DNA of 64,000 nucleotides from Purpureocillium takamizusanense (Eukaryota; Ascomycota; Sordariomycetes; Hypocreales; Ophiocordycipitaceae): positions 2,046,001-2,110,000 of the forward strand of contig NC_063068.1 in NCBI RefSeq assembly GCF_022605165.1, written 5' to 3'. This document shows positions 47,874 to 59,800 of this stretch, one piece after another. The notes under the pieces were generated by a model, which ran no database searches, was not told the DNA's origin, and was given only the letters and a program-made list of their open reading frames with translations. Made by a program: the position numbers and the translations under genes. The first letter of the stretch is position 1, and each line of letters begins with the position of its first letter.

Positions 47874-49089
47874 GGCGGCGGCGGCGACGGCGGCGGCACC
47901 GCAACAGTCTCAGCAGGGAACGCCCCAGGCACAGCCGGCCCCGTTGAGCGCAGCCAACCTGGAGAAGAACTCGCAGGCACTGAACAAGGTGAACCAGCAG
48001 AAGGGATCCGCCAAGGCGAATCAGGTGCCGCCCGCCCCAATAGCGACGCAACCGCCCTTCTCGTTTGGGGCCGCCTCGCCGCACGGGAACCCAAGCTACA
48101 TCGGCAAGCCCAAGGACATGAACCTGCAGCTCCCGCCTGCACGGAAGAAGCCCAAGCTGTCTGGGCAACAGGCTGTGGGCCAAACATCGCAGGGCGCGAC
48201 ACCCTCGCCCAAGCTGAACAAGAACGCGTCTCCCGAGATGCGCCGAGCTGAGCCGCCAAAACCCGTGTTCACGTGCAAGGATGCCGAGTGCGCCAACTCT
48301 ACGCTCACGTTTGCGACGGACCAGGCGCTCCAGCAGCACGTCCAGGAGGAGCACGTGAAGCCGCATGAAGACCCGCTCAAGTTCTGCACGGAGCACCTTG
48401 CGCTGGCGCTTGGCCTGGACCCCGACGGCTCCCCGAAGAAGGCGGCGGAGACGTCGGCGGCGATGAGTGTGTCGACTTCGAAGCAGGGCCAGACACCGGT
48501 CAACGTGGGCGGAACGCCAGCATCCCAGGACGCCGGCATGAAGAGGTCGGCGAGCGGCGCCGGGAAGTCTCAGGAGGTCAAGAAGCCGGGCAAGGCGGAT
48601 GCCGCAGGGCAGAAGCAAGGCGACGGCAAGGCGGACACGGCGACGGCGGCTGGGCGCTCAGATCCCTGGGCGGGTTGCACCATCGACCCGCAGGCGTTCT
48701 TTGCCAACTTGGGCTGGGAAAAGGGTATCGGGCTGCCCAACCTGGTCAGCGAAGCCAACATGTACCGGTCCCAGACGCCCAAGGACACTCCCGAGTCGAG
48801 CAAGGACAGCGGTGCCAGCGAGCCCAACAGTGACATATCGGAGAGCGCGGCACTCGACATTGATGTCTACTGGCATACGTACGAGAACGTGGACTCGGAC
48901 CTGCTGCTGAATCTCGACAGCGCGACGTTGAATGGAGAGACGGTGCTGAAGGGGCCCGACGGAGAGACGATGGACCCGTTGCTCCTATTGGAACCGCCAA
49001 TGGGGCCGGCGCCGGACTGGGGGGACATGAAGATTGACTTTTCGCAACCTTTTGAGCTGGATACCCGGTTTTACAGCATGGCGACGTAG
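44251..49089 (+). CDS. MED15: Mediator complex subunit 15 (Gal11-like)
   Basis: Tail-module subunit of Mediator; its KIX domain binds activation domains and links regulators to RNA polymerase II. Exons 44251-44444, 44502-44604, 44699-47524 and 47584-49089 give 1542 aa. Introns are 57, 94 and 59 nt with GTGCGT, GTATGA and GTGAGT donors and CTAAC-type branches in the first two. Residues about 20-125 form the KIX domain (MRKPTTTHQLQQYVYQQIL, ISNITLAVNNGDPQQAAIM, MNGKIMEFFKKRQENEPNL), split over the first three exons. The rest is Gln/Met/Pro-rich: 27 Gln at about residues 694-720 (mixed CAA/CAG) and 29 Gln at about 1109-1137 (pure CAG). A conserved C-terminal part has TCKDAECANSTLTFATDQAL, a C-x4-C stretch, and ends near PFELDTRFYSMAT. 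The start was chosen because MAANMQHM leads directly into the KIX. Identification is secure. Confidence 0.95.
46481..46573 (+). repeat. polyglutamine tract 1 (mixed CAA/CAG)
   Basis: 27 Gln codons, then His and three Gln, inside MED15. CAA and CAG alternate irregularly, which limits replication slippage. Confidence 0.95.
47785..47871 (+). repeat. pure (CAG)29 tract in MED15
   Basis: 29 uninterrupted CAG codons starting 201 bases into the last exon. Purity makes it a likely length-variable microsatellite, unlike the mixed tract upstream. Confidence 0.95.
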
Positions 49090-50216
49090 TCACGACGGGC
49101 GCAACGGGCGCAACGGCCAGCACGGACACTACGAACACCACGGCTCTGTTTTCCTTCATATTTTTTCTTTGTTCTCTCCCTCTTCTTCTTTCGCCCGCTT
49201 CTATTTTTGACGCAATGACTTTTTGCTGTTTTTTCCTAGATTGGTTGGGGATTCTCTTTCCGCCTCGGTCCGTGGATTGCGGGCTTTGAAGAGGCCAGAG
49301 ACGAGTGAGGTCAATTGTTACATGGAAGCGTTGGTGTCACGCGTGATGCGATGGTGGTTGCTGCGTATCCGATGGATTTCTTTGCCGTTGATTCTTGTTT
49401 GCCTCGAGGGGCCTCCAGGATATATACCCACGTTTTCACGCTACGATGCATGCGGGCGCAGGATGGCACAAGGGCTGCGTGGAGGAAGGGCGAGGGCGAG
49501 GGGGCGCATAAAAGTCATGAGGCCAGGACGGGAAACTCTGGAAAAGGGGGGAATACAGGGGAGGCGGCTCATCAGGCGTTGATAATATGTAGGCGGAGCG
49601 GGCCAGTCGTCCCGGAGGCAAGGCGAAGGAGGCAGGCAAGGTGGGAGAGCGGGCAGGCAGTGTTTGTACCATGAGGTTGGCGCGACGGCACCAGGCCAGC
49701 GACATGCAGATGATGTACCCATTTGGGGAGATGAAGGAACTTCCATGTTTTATTGAGGGTTCTGGTGATGATGACGGTTCCAGTCTGGTTTTTGTTTGGT
49801 CTGTTAGATTCGGATGCGGCATGCGTGGCGGTGGCATGCCAGCCATAAGACATGAAGGCAAAACTGCTGACGGAGCCTTTTGTGTATTTGACTTGCGGCT
49901 GCGTGTGTCTTAAGGGCGCATATGCCTGCCCGGGCGTGCATGTGTTGTAGATGTAGTATGTAGGTACGTGGGCTGACGGCGAGGGTGCCTCCGCCCACAT
50001 GATGATAATGGTTATGGGTTGCTGTCCGAGGCAGGCGATGAATCCAATGGTCGCGCCTGTTGGGCGTGGCTGGTGGTGGGTGGGTGCAGGCGCGTTCCTG
50101 CATGCCCAGCCGGGCGGGGATGGAACCCCCCACTGGAGCAGGCCATCCAGCCCGCTCTTCCCACCGCGCCTCGACTGATAGTAGCAGCCGCGGCGCGGGC
50201 TCGTCCGTGCCTCACA

Positions 50217-50295
50217 CTAACCTACCTACTACACGTATCCTAGTAGCAACGTTAGTACCTAAGTGCCTTGTGTAAGGTCGGATAGGTACCTTGGG
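50217..50295. repeat. GTACC/TAGTAC motif cluster
   Basis: Elements such as CTACCTACTACACG, GTTAGTACCTAAG and GATAGGTACCTTGG within 80 bases. Same family as the other spacer clusters. Confidence 0.6.
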
Positions 50296-50890
50296 CATAT
50301 CCGTAAATGTTTTGAACCGGGGGCTTCCCGCTGGAGGCGAGGCGGCTTCAGTTCCCGGGTCTCGCGAACGCTGCTCTGCGTGCTGCGCTAGGCTGGGCTG
50401 GGCTGGGCTGTTGGTGGTGGTGAGGCGGCACTGCTACGACTGTAGTGGTGATGGTGCGCTGCGCGGGATGGAGCGCTGTGGAGACGCGGCGGCGCGCCTT
50501 GGACCTTGCCCAAACGGGCAATTTGTCAATACAGGTATACTTGCTGCTGCAGCAGTACTAGCAGGTACCTACCTGACCTTTTTTTGGGGGGGGGGGGGGC
50601 GCGCCTGGTGCGTGAAGAGACAGGAGGGTCTGCGCGCCGCGTGTTCTGGCCCCGTCTGCATTGTGGGGAGGGGGGGGGAGCGGGAGTCTCATCAATCAGT
50701 GAATTATAGGCAAGGAACGTACTGACGTTACGGCTGGCTTGACTGCTGTCGACGTCGCGTCACCTTCTGTTGTCACCACCACTGCCACAACGTTAGGGTG
50801 TATCGACTACCCTTAGCAGCAGTGGTACGTAGCACTAACTAGTACCACCGCCGTATCACACGCTCAGCTTCCCACACACACACTCTCTCT

Positions 50891-50895
50891 CCAAT
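50891..50895 (+). promoter_or_regulatory. CCAAT box before Whi5-like gene
   Basis: CCAAT in a CT-rich tract, about 350 bases before the start codon. Sequence match only. Confidence 0.25.
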
Positions 50896-51191
50896 CCTCG
50901 TCTTCCCCGTTCCGTCTCTGACATCTCGTCTTCATTTTACTTCTTCAATTTTCATCTATCCTATTCTTACAACCTCACTTATTCGGGTTCCAGGCCAGAC
51001 CGACGCCTCTCTGTCTATTCGACGTGCCCGCACCACCACTGCATCCTCGCCAACCCCATCATCGTCGGCGCGCGCGACACGGACCCTCACAACAACAGCA
51101 GCAGCAGCAACACGCATTCGAATCTCGGGCCCGACCTCTCTCCCTGCCTGTGGCCCCAGGCGTTCACTCCTCTTCCTCCCCTCTCGCGTGC

Positions 51192-51216
51192 AAAGAAGAA
51201 GAAGAAGAAGAAGAAA
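51192..51216 (+). repeat. AAG trinucleotide array
   Basis: About eight AAG/GAA units, ending about 25 bases before the Whi5-like start codon, so probably in the 5' leader. Confidence 0.75.
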
Positions 51217-51242
51217 ACAAGGTCTTTCATCCTTGGGCGGCA

Positions 51243-52489
51243 ATGGCCTCTTCGTCGCACGCCGCTGCCGGCACCGCGTCGCCCACCAAGAGACGCGCCG
51301 CCTTGGCCCCGCTGGACGCGAACGCGATGCCTGCGTCCCCCAAGCCGTTCTCGGCCAAGGACGGCATCGCAGCCTCCGTGTCCCTTAAGAGCGGAAAGAG
51401 CCCACCCGTTTCCCCCGCCGCATCGTGGTCCGCGTCCGCCGCGCTGGCCGTCGGCGCCGCCAAGAGGACCGCCGGCGAGGATGCCGGTCCGCCGCCGGCC
51501 AAGAAGCCGTGCCTCGAGGAGCGTGACGAGGTGCGTTAAGAAATAAAACCCTCAATTGGGGTCTCTCGCCGTCGCTGTCTATACCACAGACGATGAGACC
51601 GTTTCTCCCCCCTTGCAACGAATCAACGAGTGGGTGAGGCTGACCTCGGAACGCGGCCGTGCCACCAGGACGCACAACAGCACCGACCGTCTCGCTCCCA
51701 GAGCCCCGACTCCGTCTCCGTCTTCGACACCTCGGCCGGTGAGGGCGACTCGTCGTGGGCCACTGCCTCTACGGAACCGGACCACGCCGTGGTCACTGCT
51801 TTCGTCCGCCCGCGGCCAAGCCTGACGCGAGAGCAGGCGAGAGAGGTATGTCGTCCATCCCGACCGACCGACCGGCCTCCTCCGGGGGGCCATGCAGACA
51901 GAGAAGCGTCGACGGCTTTGTCGCCGGTAGAAGAAACGCCGACCCGCTAACCCGCCTCCGGCAGAAAGCAGAAATCCTCCGTCTACGCCTCGGGCTCGCG
52001 TCATACAAGGTCCGCACCGGTCAGGTTGCCGTCCCGCTGGCCAACCTGCGTCGCCTGCCCCTCCCGGCCGCGGGCCGCCGTACCGTCCGCGTCCAGAGCC
52101 CTGCGCCGCCGTCGACAACGGCCTCCCCCGCTGCCGAGAACAATAATAACAATAACTTCAATCGGGAGTGTGATGTCGAGGAGGGCGACGATGACGACGA
52201 TGAGTCGCAGTCTCAGACCTTGCCGCAATCTCAACAGTCTGCGGCTACGCACGTGTCCGCGTCGACCAACTCCGAATTCGACGCCTCCATGACGATAGCC
52301 GCCACGCCGCCGCGGCAGAGCCAACGTGACGCCGAACAAGAACAACAAGAAGGCGGCGGCGACGGGGAGCGAGGGGCAGAGAACAAGGACAAGGATGAGG
52401 CCGGTGTTGAGGGAGAGGGCACGAGGAACGACGTCGGAGGCAACGCCGCAACCGGCCTGCTCAGCCTCGCGATGGCGAGCATGAGCTAG
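51243..52489 (+). CDS. Whi5/Nrm1-family G1/S transcription repressor
   Basis: Nuclear repressor that binds SBF/MBF-type factors at the G1/S transition. Exons 51243-51530, 51669-51845 and 51965-52489 give 329 aa; introns are 138 and 119 nt, both phase 0, with CTGAC and CTAAC branches. The diagnostic GTB (Whi5) motif, KAEILRLRLGLASYKVRTGQ, begins exactly at exon 3 (residues 156-175) and continues VAVPLANLRRLPLP. Upstream, SPTKRRAALAPLDANAMPASPK and many SP/TP sites (KSPPVSP, SQSPDS) look like CDK phosphorylation sites, the known mode of Whi5 inactivation. The C-terminal third is acidic, Gln/Glu-rich and low complexity, with an Asn run from mixed AAT/AAC codons. It is typical of the family: only the short motif is conserved. 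Whether it works as Whi5 (G1/S entry) or Nrm1 (S-phase exit) cannot be told from sequence. Confidence 0.88.
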
Positions 52490-53411
52490 TCAGCGATCCC
52501 CTCCCTCCCCTCCATTTGCCTCTGCCGTTGCCCGCCCGCCTCGTCCCCTCTGGTGGAACGGCCGCGCCCGTCTCCCCGGAGTGGGAGGGTGGTCTGGCTG
52601 GCTCGTTGCCGTTGGCAGCCTATTTATGTGATTTTACGTTTTATTTAGTGTTGAGTGCTTGAGGAAAGCCACGACGCTCCATACCCCCCCGCTCTCGCCT
52701 CACCTACCCTCTTGCCCCATCCCATCCCATCCCCTGACTCGGGCGGGGCAGGCAGAGACGCAATGTGTACTTTTATGTGGGGACTCTCTTGTTTCTGGTG
52801 TTTCTCTCTCGCTGTCTATTTATGCCGAGTCGCATGTCGATGGGCTGTTTTTGTGTCTCTGCAACGGACTCGTTTGAAAGACGCATGGTGTGTGAGTTGA
52901 AGGGGTTTGGAAATGAGTTGGGAGGAGGGCACACATTATGCTGGTGGCCATGTTCTCTTTTTCTTCCATAGATGGACGGACGGACGGACAGACGAGCGAG
53001 GGTCGGAAATCTGACGAGTGAATGTGATGGGATGGGGTTACCAAACGGCGTTGCTGGACAATGTTTCCTGGCTTTGAAAAAGAAATAACATTGATTGATT
53101 CATCTTTTGTAATGAAGCATTTTCTGGCGCGCATGAAGGCGCCTCATGCCGTTTTCTCATAGCCAGCTGTCGTAAGCATGGCAAAAGATGCTGTCACAGC
53201 CTACGTGGTTCCTTCACTTATTAAGGGTACAACTGGCTGGCCGTGGCACATTTCACAGCAGATCCGACACACACACAACTCACACCCAACACCGCCAACA
53301 TTACACCTCCCGCCGTCTTGCCATGCACCCGCGTGGCAAGAAAAGGGAGACAAAATATGAGAGAAAATAATCTCGTTGCTCGAATTGCATCCCATTTGTT
53401 GCCATCATCGC
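52490..53411. other. convergent intergenic region
   Basis: About 920 bases between the 3' ends of the Whi5-like gene (+) and the aspartyl aminopeptidase gene (-). T-rich and AT-richer stretches near 52620-52650 and 53080-53115 fit terminators. No gene recognised. Confidence 0.5.
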
Positions 53412-55026
53412 CTAGTCCACCAAAATCTTAGGCTCGAGGCGGCCATAGCTCTCAAAGAACTGGTCAAACAACTTGACGGCGTGCTCGACATCGGCGGCGC
53501 CGCCCGTCTCGCGGATGCTGTGCATGCTGAGCTGGGGGTTGCCGAGGTCAAGGGTGCGCATGCCGAGCTTGGCGGCGAGGCCCGGGCCGATGGTGCTGCC
53601 GCAGGGGGAGTCGTTGCGGACGACGAAAAGCTGCAGGGGCACGCCGGCGAGGCGGGCGCACTCCTGGACGAGGACGATGCCGGGTGAGTTGGTGGCATAG
53701 CGCTGGTTGGCGTTGATCTTGATGACAGTGCCCTTGTTCATGGCGGGCTGGTGCGACGACTCGTACTTGCCGGCGTAGTTGGGGTGCACGGCGTGCGCCA
53801 TGTCGGCCGACATGAGGAAGGACCGCGACAGGGTCTGCTCGTAGGCCGTCGACTCCTCGCCCTCGTGGTGGACGGCCTCATAGCTGCCCTCGCTCGAGGC
53901 ATCGCGGTTGCCGGGCAAGACAGACAGGCGGCGGATCACCGAGGGCAGCAGGTTGGAGTGGGCGCCCTGAGCCGACTGCGAGCCAATCTCCTCGTGGTCG
54001 AAGCACACCGTCATGCGGATTGTCGAGTCGTTGTCGAGCGAGGCGCCGTCGCGGACCGATGAGATGAGGCCCATTACGGAGCAGTACGTCATGCCCAGAT
54101 TATCGAGGCGCGGCGAGAAGATGAGCTCGTCGCTGATGCCGCCGATGCACGACTTTTGCGTGTCGTAGAGGACGAGCTCGAAGTCGGCAATGGCCGACAC
54201 GTCCACCTTGAGCTCGCTGGCGAGCACGTCGAGCACGGCCGGGTGGTGGCGCTCCGACATTTGATCCAGCGGGCGGAAATCCTCCACATCGTGGTCCTGC
54301 TCGTCCTCTGCGGGCTCACCGGCGGCGGCGGCGCTTTTGTTCAGCTCGGCGGCCGCGAGGCCGGCAATGGGAAACAGCTCCGTCTCCTTGTTGGGGTCGA
54401 AGTTGGACTGACGGTGGAGGTGAATGGCTAGAGTGGGGATGCGCAGGAGCGGGCGGTCGACCTTGACGAGCCTCTGGACGAAGTTGTCCCCGTCGCGGAC
54501 GAGGACGCGGCCGGCGATGCTCAGGTCGCGGTCGAACCACGAGTGCCAGATGCCGCCGCCGTACGTCTCGACGCCGACCTGCAGATAGCCGACATTTGAC
54601 TTTTTAGAGACGGGCTTGAGGCGCAGGCAGGGCGAGTCAGTGTGGGCGCCGACGATGGCGACGGGATTGCCCGGGCGCCACTTGCGGCCGATGGCGAAGG
54701 CGACGATGGAGGAGCCGTTGCGGGTCAGGTAGTACTTGCCGCCGGGCTGGAGCTTCGAGGCCCAAGAGTCGCGTTCCTTGATGAGGGTGAAGCCGGCCTT
54801 TTCAAACCGCTCGGCGGCCGACTTGGTGGCGTGGTAGGCTGCAGACAGACGGGGCGCGGAGACGTTAGTCAAAGGCTCAGGCTCCTCCTCCTCAAAGATG
54901 TCCGTAGTTTATTAGAGCACGGTAGCACCTAGCGCCCCGGCAACGCAGCAGATTGGATTGATACGTACGAGTGGGTGAGGCGTTGACGAAATCGACAAAG
55001 TCGAGAGCAGGCTTGGGGGGAGCCAT
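53412..55026 (-). CDS. aspartyl aminopeptidase, peptidase family M18
   Basis: Dinuclear zinc aminopeptidase that removes N-terminal Asp/Glu from peptides; cytosolic or delivered to the vacuole like yeast Ape4. Exon 1 is 55026 down to 54969 (MAPPKPALDFVDFVNASPT), intron 130 nt (GTACGT donor, GACTAAC branch, CTGCAG acceptor), and exon 2 is 54838 down to 53412, giving 494 aa, the usual length. The join yields NASPTPYHATKSAAERFEKAGF, the family N-terminal signature. All expected metal and catalytic motifs are visible: VGAHTDSPCLRLKP (His near residue 85), FSPRLDNLGM (Asp), FDHEEIGSQSAQGA (catalytic Glu pair), SADMAHAVHPNY (Asp) and the last His in QLSMHSIRETGG. No signal peptide. An acidic insert (GEPAEDEQDHDVEDF) after the PI.GL.A.LN segment is characteristic of fungal members. 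Identification is secure. Confidence 0.95.
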
Positions 55027-55892
55027 GGCGAGCGATGTGGTGCAAAGGGACGAGGATAGCTGGACAGAGGTTGTCGTCGAAATGACGATCACCTGGGGCT
55101 CGGAGAAGAAGAGGCGTCTCGGGAACAGGCGGAGTAGGTGTGAGGACGAATGCGAGGCTCGGAGGAGCATGAATGAGGACACAATCAGCGATGGGGAGGT
55201 GAGAGGAGCAGCAGTAGCAGCAGCAGCAGCGATGCTCGAGGGTCGAGGAAGGAAAAGAGGCCCGCCCGGTCCGTGGTGGAGGGATGTCGTTGCCGCGAGG
55301 TGGGGATGTCTGTCGAGCTCGACGCTGGACCAGTGATGATTGGCGGCGGGCTCTCGCTGCCACTGCATCTGGTGGGGGCGGGGGGCCCACTAGACCGGAT
55401 GACCGCCGCCTGCCCGCACCACCAAAAAATCCGGACCCGCTCCGTCTGGCCAGAGGGTCGGGTACAGTACCTTATATGTGAGGTGCGCTCCCAGGCAGGT
55501 GCAGGTGGTCCCGACTCCCGCCCTGGGCAGACTCCCCACGTTGTGGACACCCGACGGCAGCCGGGGGCATTGGGTGCCGGGAGCGGTAGGTGCATTTCCA
55601 CATCACAATGACAGTCAAGGCTGCATCGCCGGCATCACGGCCACGCTCGTCACCTCGCCAGAACCCTTTGCAACGCATGCTGTAATTTCGATAGTCTATA
55701 ACTCCTCGTACATGCTCTCGCATCGACTGTCCGTTTATCATGGGGTATTTTTCCCCAGCCAAATAAGTGCCCCTATCCATCTGACGCCGCCTGTCGCCGG
55801 ACTCACAGGGTCATAGTAATACCCGCCTCCGTTTCCATCGCCGTACAAAAGGAAAGGAGCCGCCGTCCCGTCGCCAGCCTGTCTGTCCCCTC
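55027..55892. other. spacer between RTA1-like and aminopeptidase genes
   Basis: About 870 bases between two minus-strand genes, holding the promoter of the aminopeptidase and the 3' end of the RTA1-like gene. A short CAG array lies at about 55209-55231. No further gene seen. Confidence 0.5.
55339..55343 (-). promoter_or_regulatory. CCAAT box before aminopeptidase gene
   Basis: CCAAT on the minus strand in the context CGCCAATCATC, about 313 bases upstream of the aminopeptidase start codon. Good spacing and extended context for a Hap-complex site, but not tested. Confidence 0.35.
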
Positions 55893-56852
55893 CTACTTGC
55901 GCTCCGCAGTCTCCGCCCCGCTTTCTTCGCTGTCGTGCGACGACTTGCGCGGCGTGTCCTGGTCGAAGACGAGGCCAGGGTGGCCGAGGCATAGCGCCAG
56001 CGCCGCCAGCGCAATCAGCACACCCTCGAGCACAATGAAGGGCACCTCTTCCTTGATGAGCTCGCCGTCGTAGCCGTCCCGGAGCTCGGCTACACGGTAG
56101 GCGCAACGGGCCAGGATGAGCAGCACCGACCCCGACAAGCCCACGAAGAAGGCCCGGAGGCGCCATCCAAAGCCCGACGACCGGCCCGAGCGCCAATAAC
56201 GGATCATGTAGTCGGCAAAGCACGCCACAAAGGCCGTCAGCACGACGACCTGCAGCGCCAGACCCGCCATGGACACGTTCACGCCCGTCCGGTTGTCGCC
56301 ATCCGAGTTGGTCGACATGGCCCCGCCCGCCGCCTGCAGCATTAGGCATACCACGTCAAAGGGGATGAAGATCCAATAGAATAGCTGCGGCTTGAACCGC
56401 GATAGGTCGGGCGCAAAGTACACAATCGTCTTGGACAGCGTCACGTAGATAGACGCCGTGTAGAAGACGGGCGCGATGGTCAGGCACACTGTCGTCGACG
56501 TCAGTCAGCTGGCGTCGAAAATCTCCCACGTATCTCTCAGCAGGTACGTACCGATTTGCACCATGAAGCCAACAAACGAGAAAGGGTTGTTCCAGAGCAT
56601 GATGCGGCCAATATACCCAACTACCTCGCTCAGGCAGCCCAGGATCATGCCCGTCATGAAACCCCAGCTTTTCCATCGGATGCCCAGGTACGTGTGGATG
56701 ATTCCGATTAGGGAAAAGAGAACCAAGAAGAATGTGTTAGCGGCCAGCGACGGCCGGAAGCCGTAGATGCTCCATTCTATGGGACAGTTGTCGAGGTTGC
56801 AGGTGGCGTCGGGACCAAAGGTCTTGACGCCCGGGGGAAGTTGCCGCGACAT
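55893..56852 (-). CDS. RTA1-like seven-helix membrane protein
   Basis: RTA1 superfamily (fungal 7-TM proteins linked to lipid translocation or azole/aminocholesterol resistance). Exon 1 is 56852 down to 56552 and exon 2 is 56488 down to 55893, with a 63-nt intron (GTACGT donor, CTGAC branch, GACAG acceptor), giving 298 aa, normal for the family. Exon 1 carries the extracellular start with two Cys (DATCNLDNCPIEW) and helices 1-3 (AANTFFLVLFSLIGIIHTY, then SWGFMTGMILGCLSEVVGYIGRIM). Exon 2 has the signature CLTIAPVFYTASIYVTLSK, FIPFDVVCLMLQAAGGAM, and three further helices with FVGLSGSVLLILARCAYRVAEL and a conserved GEL-x2-EE near the last loop. The C terminus is polar and acidic (DSEESGAETAERK). 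Substrate is unknown. Start: first ATG before the conserved extracellular block. Confidence 0.93.
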
Positions 56853-59800
56853 GGTTCTGTCTGTCGGTCTCGGATCTCTCTGTGCGTGCGTGTCTCAATC
56901 TGATGCAAGCCGAGTAAGCGGTCGTAACAAGATGACCCGGCTTGTAGGGCTGATTGAAGCGTCCCTTGGCGACGAGTGCCGGCGGATAAATGCCTGTTAG
57001 GCGGGTGGTGTGGAGGACCGACTGCCGAAGACGGGGTGGAGTGTTCGGTGCGAATGCGGCTTGCTTGGATCTTTCGAGTCTTGTTCGTCGCAATGCCATC
57101 GAGACTTCAACACAAAGGACTCAAGGAGGCGGATGAGCCTCTCCTCAAATACGGATGCCAAGCGCCATTGTCGACGGCCGCAGCAAGGCAGCACGACGGC
57201 TGCCCTGACTGCGAGCTCGCTCGGGCTCAGCCCTCTTGGGCGCGGGATGAGTGAGATTTCGACGTCATGGTAGAGTATGTTTCGCATCTCGCGCTCGCTG
57301 ATGCGGCTCGCACTCGGGAATCCTGCCGGGGAGAGGCGGAGCTGATGGGGCGGGGCGGGGCGGCCACGCGCGTCCACGTTGCGCGGCTTGCGTCTGCCCA
57401 CCCACGGGGTGAGATTGACGGCGCAGCCTTACACCAGCGGTATCCGATGCGAGGGCGCGTCTGTGGTTGGTCCATCGACCTCTCGTCGTGCCTCGCTGCT
57501 CGAAGGATGCGGCAGCGTCAGAGCCAGCGAGGCTAAAGCGCGAAGGGCGAGACCCTCGTCCAAGGCGGGCGGCCCCACCCACTCCCGAGTCCGAGTCCGA
57601 GGAGACGAATGGCAGACGCCGCGACGTCCACGATGCCGGCAGCCACGAGCTCACATTGCATCGCACTCATGAGGCTGTGAATGCAGGGACGCGTCGCCCA
57701 TTGCTCACGGCATTACGCATTCATGGTTAGTTAGCGTGCCATCGGAGCAAGTGAGCCTAACTCCATCAAGGTGTGGCTGTCCAAGCATGGTGGTCTGCTT
57801 CGTCGTTTTGTCTGGCTCGCCTTGTCAGTCCATCGAGGTTGTCTTGCTTTGCGCCATGTGTTTGTTTGTTTGCATGCATGCAGCCCATCGCCAGGCCTTG
57901 ATAGCGTTCAGACAGTCGATGATGAACACGAGCTCCTGGCCGTCTCTGCTGCCATGGGACATGTCCGTGACTGTTTTCCGAGAAACGAGCTGGTAAGCGC
58001 ACGACGGGGCGCGGCGGGTCGAGCGAACACGAAACACGACCAAAAGTATGCCTTGTGCTAGAGGGTCACCGTACTTCGTAAAGCCGCCCAAACAAAACGG
58101 TAGGAGTCCCCCGCCTGTGTGGTTTTTCGCTTCTTCTCTCCTCCCCGTTTACTCTTCGTTCCAACTTCCGTGTGCTAGTCGTCGCCACAGGACCATCTCC
58201 AGCTTCCCACAGAAGGCCAAGCCGCGCGCCAGTCTGCGGCTTGGTGATCCCTTTTCCATCTCGTCACTAAAGTTGCACGTGTTTGCTCTCGACTTCGGCG
58301 GGTGCATGTCCATTATGCAGGGGATACCCTTCCTTCCACTCACGCACCTCTGGCAATGGCTGTCTAGCACTCGGAAGAGTCGTCGAGAGTGGTGTTGGGT
58401 CTGAACTAAACGCACAGCATCTAGGAACGCTTGCTGGCATGGCATGGCACCACGCTGGGCATTGGAAACCCGCGATGCAAGCTAGCCGTTTAAGCTTCTT
58501 TGCAACTGCCGACGGACCCCCATCTCTGGATGCCGTGGCGCCGAACTGCACCAGTCGGCTCCTCTCATATATCGACTCTCGTTCGTCTCCCAGCCTTGCC
58601 AACGGCGGGTCACGCTTCACCCCCCCGTGCGGGAGGTGTTGACGAGGGTGAGCAATATCACACTTTCGAGTCGGCGGCGACATCCTGGTTAGCGATCAGC
58701 AAGGACAAACCCACGAGAAGAAGCCCCGGGACACCGATAAACGGCCGGGTCGAGAGCAGGGAGCCGCCGAAGAACGAACCTGTCGAGCCGGGCAGAGTGG
58801 GGGGGGGGCGGACGAAATCAACACTCACAGTCCTGCGCCGCCTGTCTTCCATCTCATTCAGTAACACACGTCTACATCTGCTATGGACGAAACACTGGTT
58901 TCGTCATCAATGCTTCGCAGCTGGTCCAGATGCATCGATATCGCACTGGAAGGTTGATCGTTCGATACTCTGATGACCAAGAGTAGATCTACCTCACCCA
59001 TGCCTGCGACAACAGACGTCCACTGGGAACGAGGATGCGAGGTGCAACAATGGTCAAGACCGTACGAATACCTCAATGCAACGCAGGTACTGTCAGTATG
59101 TGACCTGGCTTTGACTCCTCAATCGAGGTGCTGTAAGTCACCTGACCGGCAATTGCCGACAGAGGAAGGCACGATCCCCCGATCCAAGATCACTCATTCA
59201 TGTCGCCTCGCTGGCCATCATGTGACACAACCTCGAGACACATGCAGTGCAGTCAGTCAGTCCACTGTGCGGATTGGGGCGCTCCTTTGACTCGGTACGA
59301 ATAGGCCTCGCAGGGTCCCCGAGTTTGCACGAAACGACAGAGCCACAATGACCGGATCGCCGGCCTCCCTGTCAGGTGAAACAAAGGGCTGCCCATCGCC
59401 TCGAGTTGCGTCCCCGCCGATGACCTCATCAAGGACCCTCTCTCCTTTTTGTTTTGTTTTCATCTTCCTCTTTATTGTCGCTCAACCTTGGGTTACAAAG
59501 CAAGACATGGATGGCCTTTGCCACCCGAGCTTCCGAACCGAGGTGGTAATGTCTGAGACTTTCTGAGACGAGGGCTGGCCGCTGCTGCTCAGCTCAAGTC
59601 GCTCATCATCGGCGCCCCCAGCTGTCCCCGTCCAACACAGGAAACAACGACGATCGGCAGGGGGGCGGGGGAAGGCGGGCTTTGACCGCTTCCGCCGCAA
59701 GGGCAAACGCGACACAACATGAAAGCGGGCCTGGGTGACGACGAAACGCGATTGATCTTGGTTTCGAACGGGGGGGCCCAGCGCCTTGCAGAAGGGGAGA

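Larger units (their letters stand above)
49090..51242. other. spacer between MED15 and Whi5-like gene
   Basis: No supportable gene. T-rich sequence just after MED15 (49157-49250) is its 3' end. A GTAC-type cluster lies at 50217-50295 and another at 50530-50575, G-rich runs near 50586-50601, and a pyrimidine-rich promoter-like tract at 50870-50990 before the next gene. CAG (about 51098-51108) and AAG (51192-51216) arrays lie in its leader. Confidence 0.5.

Noticed and set aside
47645..48259. 204-codon minus-strand frame with poly-Ala
   Set aside because: Another antisense reading of the CAG tract in MED15, without family resemblance.
47290..48618. 442-codon minus-strand frame over the MED15 3' half
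   Set aside because: Antisense of CAG repeats read as poly-Leu; the plus strand encodes the conserved MED15 protein, so this is a shadow.
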